Source: an uncultured Bacteroidaceae bacterium (GTDB lineage: Bacteria; Bacteroidota; Bacteroidia; Bacteroidales; Bacteroidaceae). Taken from it: DNA of 64,000 nucleotides. The notes below the pieces were generated by a model. It did not search any database. It was not told where the DNA came from and saw only the letters and a list, made by a program, of their open reading frames with translations. Location of the stretch: positions 1 to 64,000 of the forward strand of contig CAJOCU010000006.1 of the NCBI GenBank assembly GCA_905233765.1, given 5' to 3'. Made by a program: the position numbers and the translations under genes. Positions 6,950 to 14,353 of the stretch are shown one piece after another; position 1 is the first letter of the stretch; each line of letters begins with the position of its first letter.

Positions 6950-9400
6950 ATGAAATTGACAAGTTTTGCACCAGAGGCATTTAAGGAGCACCTGTTGCTC
7001 CTGGAGCGGATTGCGAAGTTCAACAAGGCCCGACAGAGTTGTGAACTGGGTGTCAGTAAGAGCCTGCAGCATTATATCATCACGGGAAACGACGGAGTGG
7101 GGAAGGGCGAAGCCGTGCAGGAGATCTACCAGCGCATCGCGGATGTCTATGACATCACGGAATATGTGGAACAGGATGCGATGATGATGTTCGATGTCAA
7201 CGATGGCTTCGGCAGCAGTATGGTGGAGGCGTGCCGCAGCCATGCCCTGCTATACATCAAGAACGCCGAAATGTTGGCTATGAAGGGCAATGTCAATACG
7301 CGTACCGGAATTGAAGAGCTCTGCGCGAGAATGCCGCAGATGGAAGGCGGCGTGGTCATCCTCTCCGGCAAACGCAGCCAGCTGGTGGAGCTGGTAAGGG
7401 GGCACGAAAAGGCCCGCGAGTGGTTCCCGCATCACTTCCATTTCGACGACCTGAACCCAGACGCGCTATATGCATACATGTGGGAGTATGTCAATAGCAA
7501 GAACTATATGCTGGATGTGGCTACGGACGGGGCGCTGAAGGACTTCCTGTACCAGACGTATAAACAGCGTGGATCGAGCTTCAGGAATATCTATTTCCTG
7601 CAGGATATCTTCGACAAGGAGATTGTCCCGAGAATGTCCGAGCGGGTGATGAAGCAGGATGTTCCCGTGGAGCAGATGGACCTGTGTACGATCCTGCAAG
7701 AGGACTTGCCCGGCATTAAGAAAACGAATACGGCGGAGGCTATCCGCAAGCTGGAGGCTTTGGTTGGACTGGACGGCATAAAAAAGCAGATCCTGGACCA
7801 CACGGCGCTCGTCAAACTCAACAGACTGAGGGCTTCGCGTGGTGTCTATAATAAAATGCCGCCTATGCACATGGTGTTTACGGGTAACCCGGGGACGGGA
7901 AAGACGACCGTGGCGCAATATTTGGGTGAGATATATCACAGCATCGGCGTACTGTCGTCGGGGCATGTGGTGGTGACGGAACGCTCCAAACTCGTGGGTG
8001 AGTTCATCGGCGAGACAGAGCGCAAGACCATCAGCGCCATCAGGAGCGCCAGCGGTGGCGTGCTGTTCATCGACGAGGCCTACAACCTGTTTGTGAGAGA
8101 TTCCGACAGGAAGGATTTCGGAATGCGTGTGATAGAGACGCTGTTGACTTTCCTGAGCTCTGACGATGCGGACATGATCGTCATCTTGGCAGGTTATACC
8201 AACGAGATGACAAAGATGCTGGAATCGAATCCTGGCATGAAGAGTCGCTTCCCATACATCTTTAATTTCGAGGATTATACGCCAGATCAGTTAATGCAGA
8301 TTGGCAACCTTGTTCTCAAAGGTGAACATTATGTAATGTCGCCTGAGGCGGAACGCAAATTGGCCAAGTATGTGATTCATGAATGTGATCACAAAGACGA
8401 CCATTTCGGCAATGGGCGTTTTATCACGCGCCTGATTACGACCCATATCATCCCCTCTCTGAGCCGAAGGCTGCTGATGAAACCCGCGGACGAAATCACG
8501 GACGAGGAGATGATGACTATCGACGCCTGCGATATTCCCGATGTGGAAACGTTGGAATACAAGGCATCTGACATGGATGAGGCCATCCTGTCGGAGGCGC
8601 TCGAAAGGTTGGATGCGCTGACAGCGTTGCAGAATGCCAAGCAGGCACTGCACGATTACGTGGCCCTCTCCAGACATAACCATCAGCAAGGAATGTTGAA
8701 GGTGATGCCGCAGAGCCTGTGTTGGTACTTCATCGGAAAGACTGGCACCGGAAAGAGCACGGTAGCAGAACTACTCGGGAGAATCCTGCAGGGCTTAGGT
8801 ATTCTGAAACGAGGAAAGACTATCTGCGTGAATGCTGAGGAACTGACTGGAAGCGATGGCTACCTGGTGCTTGAACGGGCCATCAAGGAGGCCAAGGACG
8901 GACTCCTGTTCCTGGACATGGACGCTCCCAGTGCCAAGAACTACGACCTGGGACACCTGCGGATGTGGATCTCCAACAAGTTGCGCGAGTCCCATCAGAC
9001 GACGGCGCTCGTCTTCGCACAAATACAGGCATCGGAGGACACGATAGCCCAGAACCTGGCCACCAATGGCATCGCCGCCTATGGCAACACCATTGTGTTC
9101 GATGACTTCACGGCCACTGAACTCTCAGAGATTCTGGCCTATCTGCTCAAAACGGAGTTTCATCTTGAGATTACGCCCGATGCACAAGCGAAGATCCAGA
9201 AATACATTGAGAGTGTCAAGAGCAATGAGACCAAGGAGACGCCTGCCAATGCGCGCACCGTCTATCATCTGGCGCAAACCATCGCCCACATCACCGAGCT
9301 TCGCATGGCTCGTGCCGACGGTGAAAGGCTCGTCACCCTCCACGACGTCTCTCACTTCAAATGGGACGGCAAGGTGAGAGGAAAGGTGGGGTTCGTGTAG
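6950..9400 (+). CDS. Three-module CbxX/SpoVK-like AAA+ ATPase
   Basis: 816 residues, cytoplasmic. Three nucleotide-binding modules are visible. The first (about 40-180) has an altered Walker A, GNDGVGKGE at 46-54, and may not hydrolyse ATP. The central one is the canonical CbxX/SpoVK type, with Walker A GNPGTGKT at 312-319, Walker B LFIDEAYN around 373-380, and an Arg-rich sensor region (KSRFPYIFNF). The third has Walker A GKTGTGKS at 596-603, but its Walker B reads LLFLDMD, without the usual catalytic Glu. CbxX-family enzymes remodel or activate partner proteins (Rubisco activase CbbX, EccA of type VII secretion). The partner here is unknown. The gene is divergent from the Sel1-repeat gene and convergent with the PARP-like gene, whose stop lies eight bases past this one. 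Confidence 0.85.
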   Translation: MKLTSFAPEAFKEHLLLLERIAKFNKARQSCELGVSKSLQHYIITGNDGVGKGEAVQEIYQRIADVYDITEYVEQDAMMMFDVNDGFGSSMVEACRSHALLYIKNAEMLAMKGNVNTRTGIEELCARMPQMEGGVVILSGKRSQLVELVRGHEKAREWFPHHFHFDDLNPDALYAYMWEYVNSKNYMLDVATDGALKDFLYQTYKQRGSSFRNIYFLQDIFDKEIVPRMSERVMKQDVPVEQMDLCTILQEDLPGIKKTNTAEAIRKLEALVGLDGIKKQILDHTALVKLNRLRASRGVYNKMPPMHMVFTGNPGTGKTTVAQYLGEIYHSIGVLSSGHVVVTERSKLVGEFIGETERKTISAIRSASGGVLFIDEAYNLFVRDSDRKDFGMRVIETLLTFLSSDDADMIVILAGYTNEMTKMLESNPGMKSRFPYIFNFEDYTPDQLMQIGNLVLKGEHYVMSPEAERKLAKYVIHECDHKDDHFGNGRFITRLITTHIIPSLSRRLLMKPADEITDEEMMTIDACDIPDVETLEYKASDMDEAILSEALERLDALTALQNAKQALHDYVALSRHNHQQGMLKVMPQSLCWYFIGKTGTGKSTVAELLGRILQGLGILKRGKTICVNAEELTGSDGYLVLERAIKEAKDGLLFLDMDAPSAKNYDLGHLRMWISNKLRESHQTTALVFAQIQASEDTIAQNLATNGIAAYGNTIVFDDFTATELSEILAYLLKTEFHLEITPDAQAKIQKYIESVKSNETKETPANARTVYHLAQTIAHITELRMARADGERLVTLHDVSHFKWDGKVRGKVGFV

Positions 9401-9408
9401 AATAAGAC

Positions 9409-10677
9409 CTAGAAATAAAAGCCTAAACGGTAGGTCAGAAGTGTCCAGTTGTCAAGGAGATAGTAACCAAAGACGAATAAGGCGATGACGGCCACGACGA
9501 GTAAGGTGGCAAGCCACGCGTTGTTGGTGATGTCATTGATGACTGGCTTTGAGAATAGCCAGTGACGCAGGCCGCTCTCGATGTGCTCGGCACGGCCTGT
9601 GCGGAAGTTGAAGACATAGATAGGGCGAATACGCCAAGGATGGTTGTAGCGGTTCTGCCAGTCGAAGAGGCAAAATTCCCAGTAGCCGCCTCTACTGTTC
9701 CACCATTCGCCTGTGGTGTAGCCATGCTTGTTAGCGTATTTATTCAGCTCTGCAGAATCTCCGTATTGTCCTGCGTTCCTATAGACGTAGTCGGGTGCCA
9801 ATGAATAGTTGAGGATGGTGCCTAAAGAAACACGGCATACAATCATCACGGGATTGTTGTCGCTCAGACGCCAGCTGTCGTAGGCATAGCCTTTTGCGGT
9901 ATTACGTCTGGAACCAAAATAGACACCATAGCCGCCCCAACCGCCACGGCTGGAGGTGAAAGTGCCATCGGTCCAGCGGGTTCCTATCTTGCGGGCGATG
10001 GCCTGACCTGCTGTCAAATCGGTGCCGTGGTAGAGGGTGACGGCGGGTTCAAAGGTGTCGATGACCGTCCAAACGAAACCCTCAATCAGAACCAATGACC
10101 CGTGGAAGATGGGGTAGTGGATGAGTCGGACGGGAAACATATACAACCACGTCCACCAACTGCCGCGCCCCTCGTTGTGCTGGCTAGGCTGTAGCACCTC
10201 GAAGAAGAGGTCGTAGAGCTCTGTGACGCCATAGACGATGATGTTGTAGCAGACGGCATTGACAAAACGTAGGGGCGTGATGAGCACGTAAAGGATGATC
10301 TGGATAACAAAGAGCGTTGGGCGTACTACTTCGCGAGCACTTTCGCCGAGCCAGTTGGTTTTGAAGATATAGCGCCATGGTTCCGAAAGAATGTGCTGCA
10401 AGCGGTTGGAGAACCATAGAGGCAGTGAGAGCAGATAGTAGGCATACTCAAATATGGTGGAATACTCTGCTCCGAGGGATTCCATCAGGACTTTGATACC
10501 AATGAAAACGCCAAACCAAAAACCGATAGTGGCACCGGTGCTTGCATCGCCTCCGAAAATCCAGAAAAGGAGGGCTCCTATAGCGGCAAAGAAACCGATG
10601 AAGACGGCGCCCTGAATAAGTTGCTCATGGAAGATCCATATGAGCAGAATGATGACAATCCAGATGAATGTGGTCAT
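9409..10677 (-). CDS. Integral membrane protein with PARP-like ADP-ribosyltransferase domain
   Basis: 422 residues. Hydrophobic segments lie at about 3-17, 22-42, 48-66 and 120-142 and again near the C-terminus (388-408). They bracket a soluble domain at about 212-360. This domain has the PARP-type H-Y-E signature: His217 in LYHGTD, Tyr253 in GGYGVYFG, a following AKGYAYD, a VMIVCRVSLG strand, and Glu334 in YWEFCLFD. That last motif is placed like the catalytic-Glu strand of PARP1, before an RPIYVFNF strand. All three positions are present, so NAD-dependent ADP-ribosylation is a reasonable inference. Target and the side of the membrane are unknown. A -7 box lies at 10717-10710. The gene converges on the AAA+ gene. 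Confidence 0.8.
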   Translation of the reverse strand: MTTFIWIVIILLIWIFHEQLIQGAVFIGFFAAIGALLFWIFGGDASTGATIGFWFGVFIGIKVLMESLGAEYSTIFEYAYYLLSLPLWFSNRLQHILSEPWRYIFKTNWLGESAREVVRPTLFVIQIILYVLITPLRFVNAVCYNIIVYGVTELYDLFFEVLQPSQHNEGRGSWWTWLYMFPVRLIHYPIFHGSLVLIEGFVWTVIDTFEPAVTLYHGTDLTAGQAIARKIGTRWTDGTFTSSRGGWGGYGVYFGSRRNTAKGYAYDSWRLSDNNPVMIVCRVSLGTILNYSLAPDYVYRNAGQYGDSAELNKYANKHGYTTGEWWNSRGGYWEFCLFDWQNRYNHPWRIRPIYVFNFRTGRAEHIESGLRHWLFSKPVINDITNNAWLATLLVVAVIALFVFGYYLLDNWTLLTYRLGFYF

Positions 10678-10709
10678 TACGTAGTGATCTGTTATAGTTG
10701 TTTTGACGC

Positions 10710-10717
10710 CAAAGATA
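10710..10717 (-). promoter_or_regulatory. -7 box of the PARP-like gene
   Basis: TATCTTTG on the minus strand, 32 bases before the ATG at 10677. Confidence 0.65.
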
Positions 10718-10813
10718 CGAATAATTCTTGGGTAACGTCTCTATCAATCGGCATTTTTTTTGTGGAAACAAAGAAAATGAGGGGAGAAAGGGCAAGCGTA
10801 CGAAAATAATGTG

Positions 10814-10821
10814 TAACTTTG
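10814..10821 (+). promoter_or_regulatory. -7 box of the mgtC-like gene
   Basis: TAACTTTG fits TAnnTTTG, 64 bases before the ATG at 10886. Confidence 0.55.
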
Positions 10822-10885
10822 GCGCGAAAAACTGTGTCGGATGTCATGCGCTGACATGCGTTTTTTTTGAAAAAATATTTTAACG

Positions 10886-11539
10886 ATGCTTACATCTTTT
10901 CTTCTTAGAATTGCAGCGGCAGCACTGCTGGGCGGATTGATAGGTATTGAACGAGGATTTCGCGCTAAGGAAGCGGGATTTCGCACACATTTCCTAGTTG
11001 CCTTGGGAGCGGCGGTGTTCATGATCTTGTCGGCCCATGGCTTTGATGACGTGGTGTTTACTGATAGCTACCGTCTGGATGTGTCGCGTATAGCGGCGCA
11101 GGTGGTTTCTGGTATCGGTTTCATTGGTGCAGGAACAATCATCTTCCAACGCCACGCGGTACATGGTCTCACGACGGCTGCTGGATTATGGGTGACGGCT
11201 GCCATCGGTATGGCTGCGGGGGCAGGCCTTTACGTTATTGCTGCCTTCACGACGTTGTTGGTGTTGATAGGGTTAGAGGTGCTCCATTCACTGCTGCCAC
11301 ACGTCAACAATCGTGCCATTACGGCTACGTTTACAGCTAAAGAACGCCGTCAGGTAGATCTACTGTTGGCGCAGCTGAAGTCTGACGGCGTGACCATCTC
11401 GGGGTTCTCATCTTCCACTGATGCAGCAGGACGACTCGTCGTGAAGCTCGACATGAAAGCTGCTCATAGCAAGTACAGCGACAGCCTTCTCCATCTCCTT
11501 CTGGAACTCGATGGAGTGGAAATAGAAAGCATTGAGTAA
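10886..11539 (+). CDS. MgtC/SapB family membrane protein
   Basis: 217 residues. The N-terminal 140 residues are four or five membrane helices with the MgtC family pattern: LLGGLIGIERG near the start, RTHFLVALGAA, then SGIGFIGAGTI and GLTTAAGLWVTAAIGMA. The C-terminal 75 residues form a soluble ACT-like tail. MgtC proteins are known for survival at low Mg2+ and for modulating the F-type ATPase in pathogens; in Bacteroidetes the role is less clear. A single gene with its own promoter box at 10814, convergent with the dipeptidase at 11569. Confidence 0.88.
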   Translation: MLTSFLLRIAAAALLGGLIGIERGFRAKEAGFRTHFLVALGAAVFMILSAHGFDDVVFTDSYRLDVSRIAAQVVSGIGFIGAGTIIFQRHAVHGLTTAAGLWVTAAIGMAAGAGLYVIAAFTTLLVLIGLEVLHSLLPHVNNRAITATFTAKERRQVDLLLAQLKSDGVTISGFSSSTDAAGRLVVKLDMKAAHSKYSDSLLHLLLELDGVEIESIE

Positions 11540-11568
11540 TAGTTGGATTCCGAGAACGGAGGCCGGAA

Positions 11569-12348
11569 TTACTGGAGGCGCTTGACGGGGAAGGTGAAGT
11601 AGGTTTCGGGGAAGGGCTCGTCGCGAAGGGTGAAATGCCACCATTCGGTTTCGATGGCCTTGAAACCATGGCGGAGCATGGCATGACGGAGAATCATACG
11701 ATGGGCAAATTGATCTTCGGTGATACTGCGTCCAATGGGACTCTTGCTGTTATCGCCTGTGTATTCGCCGGTCTCAGGGTTTCCGCAGAAATCGGGGTGG
11801 CTCTCGGGGCCAAACCAGTCAAAGGTGCCACCCATGTCCAGCTCTTTCTCGGTCGTCATATCAAAGAGCGTCAGATCGACTGTGGACCCACGGGTGTGTC
11901 CGCTTCTCTCATAGATATATTCCTGTTCAAAAAGAACGCTTTTATCAAGGTCGGGATAGAAATAGGTCTTCATCAGTGTGTCCGGTATATCTGCAGCCCA
12001 ACGAACGAAGTGATCCACGCCTCCCTGTGGGCGATATGCATCGTAGATCTTCAGTCGGTAGCCTAACGCTTTCACGTCGTCGCTGACTGCTCGAAGGCTA
12101 TCAGCTGCTATGCGGGTCATGAGTGCAATGGGTTCCTCGTAGCCATTGATGCGCGTGCCAACAAAGTTGTAAGTCCCGAAGTAGCGGATTTCCAAGATGG
12201 CATCGGGGACGACATCGCTTATAGCCACGAACTGGCTACTGTCATCAGTGGGGGAGGCTGCAGGGGTGTTGTTTGTGCAATTGGTAAATAAAAAAGCGCC
12301 GCATAAAAACAAACTGACGGCAAAAGCTCCAAATTTTACTCTACTCAT
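11569..12348 (-). CDS. VanX-like D-Ala-D-Ala dipeptidase, lipoprotein (M15D)
   Basis: 259 residues. The start is ATG at 12348; a longer frame would run into the tRNA-Arg gene. The N-terminus is a signal peptide with Cys24 in FLFTNC, a likely lipoprotein. M15D zinc peptidase residues are visible: Arg105 in YDAYRP, His150 and Asp157 in SGHTRGSTVDLT, then Glu234 and His237 in ETEWWHF. Enzymes of this family hydrolyse D-Ala-D-Ala dipeptide in the periplasm. Outside vancomycin clusters they are thought to recycle cell-wall dipeptide. No resistance genes are nearby, so recycling is the more likely role. Confidence 0.88.
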   Translation of the reverse strand: MSRVKFGAFAVSLFLCGAFLFTNCTNNTPAASPTDDSSQFVAISDVVPDAILEIRYFGTYNFVGTRINGYEEPIALMTRIAADSLRAVSDDVKALGYRLKIYDAYRPQGGVDHFVRWAADIPDTLMKTYFYPDLDKSVLFEQEYIYERSGHTRGSTVDLTLFDMTTEKELDMGGTFDWFGPESHPDFCGNPETGEYTGDNSKSPIGRSITEDQFAHRMILRHAMLRHGFKAIETEWWHFTLRDEPFPETYFTFPVKRLQ

Positions 12349-12376
12349 GGCATTCAAAAATATTTTATCTGTTAGG

Positions 12377-12450
12377 TGACTCCGTTGGGATTCGAACCCA
12401 AGACCCACAGCTTAGAAGGCTGTTGCTCTATCCAACTGAGCTACGGAGCC
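12377..12450 (-). tRNA. tRNA-Arg (UCU)
   Basis: 74 nt with a 7-bp acceptor stem, D arm, anticodon stem ACAGC/GCTGT enclosing CTTCTAA (anticodon TCT) and the TTCGAAT T-loop. CCA is not encoded. A promoter box lies upstream at 12533-12526. Confidence 0.95.
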
Positions 12451-12525
12451 AAAAGCTTTGCGCCACGTGTCTTGATGGATGGAGGGAGGAGTGGGGAAGA
12501 CACGCATAACGGCGCAAAGCGGGCG

Positions 12526-12533
12526 CAAAGGTA
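12526..12533 (-). promoter_or_regulatory. -7 box of tRNA-Arg
   Basis: TACCTTTG on the minus strand, 75 bases before the mature 5' end of tRNA-Arg. Confidence 0.6.
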
Positions 12534-12541
12534 AGGAAAAA

Positions 12542-12569
12542 GTTTAATGTTTAATGTTTAATGTTTAAA
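12542..12569. repeat. Heptad array, GTTTAAT x3 plus GTTTAAA
   Basis: Four tandem 7-bp units in the gap between tRNA-Arg and the DUF4301 gene. Confidence 0.9.
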
Positions 12570-12608
12570 GTTTTTGCATTTCGAGTTGATTTTTTTGCTT
12601 GTATGCAT

Positions 12609-12651
12609 AAAAAAGAGGCCATTTCTGCTGCAGAAGGAGCAAAAATGGCCT
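12609..12651 (-). terminator. Rho-independent terminator of the DUF4301 gene
   Basis: On the minus strand bases 12651-12643 pair with 12624-12616 (9 bp, AGGCCATTT arm), followed by C and a run of T down to 12609. Confidence 0.75.
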
Positions 12652-12675
12652 GTTGAAGATGTGTGGGGCGTCGTA

Positions 12676-14196
12676 TTAACCTTGGTGCTGCGGGCGCAGG
12701 AGGTCGTTGACGGTCTTGACGGGGTTGAAGGTCTCCAGGGGTACCTCGACGAAAATGGTGCTCCAGTCGCTCATGGCGCCGTTCCAAAGGCCTGGCAGCT
12801 CAAGGGCTTTGAGCTCCTTGCCGCTCTTGGACTTGTAAGAGATGAAGCCGGTGGCGGGATCGACGAAGCGGGGCAGGTCGAAGCGCTGGCCCTTGTAGTC
12901 GCGGATGGCGCAGACGATATCCACGGGGTTGAAGTGTGTGCCGCTCTGGAACATAGCCATATAGGCGGGGTTGTGGGTGTCAATCTGTGAGCTCTCGAGG
13001 ATCTGCAGGCTGACGCTGCCGTCGGGGTTGAAGGCCAGGAAGGGTCCGCCGCCGGGCTCGCCCACATTCTTTACCATTCCGCACACGCGCATAGGGCGGT
13101 TAAGCTTGCGGCGCAGCGTGGCGATGAGTTCGTCGGTGCCCATCTCGGCGATGCCGGGAACTTCGGTGCAGAGGTCGTTGCGCAGGAAACGGCACATCTC
13201 TTTCAACTCGTCGCGGCCGACGCCTCCTTCGTCCAGCCGGTTGAGGTAGGCAAAGGCCTGACGCTGGGCATTGACCAGCACACCGGCGATGACCTGCTTC
13301 CACAGCGTGGTGGCGGGTTTCAGACGGTCGGGGACGACGTTGTCGATGTTCTTGATGAAGACGATGTCGCTGTCCAGATCAGAGAGATTCTGGATGAGGG
13401 CGCCGTGACCACCTGGGCGGAAGAGTAGCTGGCCGTCGTCGGTGTGGAAGGGCTCGTTATCCATGGTGGCGGCGAGGGTGTCGGTGGAGGGTTTCTGCTC
13501 GCTGAAGGAGACGTGGTATTTCACTTTGAACCTCTCTTCATAGGCGGGCAGGACGCGCTCGACGAGCTGCTCGAAGAGCTCGCGGTGCTCGGTGGAGACG
13601 GTGAAGTGAATGTCGGTCTCGCCATTCGACACGGCATACTGTGCGGCCTCCACGAGGTGCTCCTCCAGCGGTGTGCGGGCATCTTCCTCGTAGGCGTGGA
13701 ACTGCAGCAGCCCCTTGGGGAGCTGGCCATAGTTGAGGCCTTCCTCGTCAAGCATCGCTGCGGCGACGTCCTTGTAGTGTCCGGCATCCATCAGTGCGAG
13801 GGCTCCTTCGCCGTAGAGCACTTGGCAGGCGTCGTCAAGGGCAGGGAAGAAGGCGAAGTCCTGGATGTGGTCGAAATAGGTGTGCTCGAAATCGCTCACG
13901 GGCGCGTCGTGATCTCCATCGCGGAATTCAAACATGTTTTTGAACATTCGAGAAGCGGCACCACTGGCAGGCACGAATTTGGTGATATGGTGGCCTTCTG
14001 ACTTGTAGCTCTCCCATGCCTGCACGAGTGCCTGGCATTCTTTTTCGGTGGGCGCTACGATGCCATTGCCGATGGCAGCAGCAGCGCGCAGTTTTAGATA
14101 GGGGAAGCCTTGACGAAACTGTTCGAGTTGACGTAGGATTTGTTGCTCACTGATGCCTTTAGCGGCAAGTTGTTTACGGTCTTCAGATGTGATCAT
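12676..14196 (-). CDS. DUF4301 family protein, possible nucleotidyltransferase fold
   Basis: 506 residues, cytoplasmic. It matches my memory of the DUF4301 family, which is confined mainly to Bacteroidetes and is usually about this long. Two stretches resemble sugar-nucleotide pyrophosphorylases: FVPASGAASRMFK near residue 75 (compare the GGxGTR loop) and RPGGHGALIQNLSDLDSDIV near 265, which resembles UDP-sugar pyrophosphorylase. A sugar-1-phosphate nucleotidyltransferase role is therefore plausible but unproven. A single gene with its own terminator; a TACTTTTG box lies at 14276-14269. Heptad repeats sit between box and start. Confidence 0.75.
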   Translation of the reverse strand: MITSEDRKQLAAKGISEQQILRQLEQFRQGFPYLKLRAAAAIGNGIVAPTEKECQALVQAWESYKSEGHHITKFVPASGAASRMFKNMFEFRDGDHDAPVSDFEHTYFDHIQDFAFFPALDDACQVLYGEGALALMDAGHYKDVAAAMLDEEGLNYGQLPKGLLQFHAYEEDARTPLEEHLVEAAQYAVSNGETDIHFTVSTEHRELFEQLVERVLPAYEERFKVKYHVSFSEQKPSTDTLAATMDNEPFHTDDGQLLFRPGGHGALIQNLSDLDSDIVFIKNIDNVVPDRLKPATTLWKQVIAGVLVNAQRQAFAYLNRLDEGGVGRDELKEMCRFLRNDLCTEVPGIAEMGTDELIATLRRKLNRPMRVCGMVKNVGEPGGGPFLAFNPDGSVSLQILESSQIDTHNPAYMAMFQSGTHFNPVDIVCAIRDYKGQRFDLPRFVDPATGFISYKSKSGKELKALELPGLWNGAMSDWSTIFVEVPLETFNPVKTVNDLLRPQHQG

Positions 14197-14202
14197 GATG
14201 GT

Positions 14203-14230
14203 CGTTTGTCGTTTATCGTTTAACGTTTAA
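14203..14230. repeat. Heptad array, CGTTTGT/CGTTTAT/CGTTTAA x2
   Basis: Four tandem 7-bp units with progressive single-base changes, just upstream of the DUF4301 start. Confidence 0.85.
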
Positions 14231-14268
14231 GCGGGCGTTAAAAACTTAAAGAGTTTCAAAAATGCGCC

Positions 14269-14276
14269 CAAAAGTA
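14269..14276 (-). promoter_or_regulatory. Possible -7 box of the DUF4301 gene
   Basis: TACTTTTG on the minus strand fits TAnnTTTG, 72 bases before the ATG; the heptad array lies in the implied leader. Confidence 0.45.
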
Positions 14277-14319
14277 GTAAAAATGGTTCAATCATGCACC
14301 ATATTTCGTAGAAAATCTC

Positions 14320-14327
14320 TATCTTCG
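14320..14327 (+). promoter_or_regulatory. Possible -7 box of the RSH gene
   Basis: TATCTTCG, one base from TAnnTTTG, 26 bases before the ATG at 14354. Confidence 0.4.
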
Positions 14328-14353
14328 CGAAGATTTTTAGAAAGAGAGTGTGT

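Noticed and set aside
11569..12348. VanX-like gene as part of a vancomycin resistance cluster
   Set aside because: No vanH, vanA-type ligase or two-component genes nearby; a lone lipoprotein dipeptidase fits wall recycling better.
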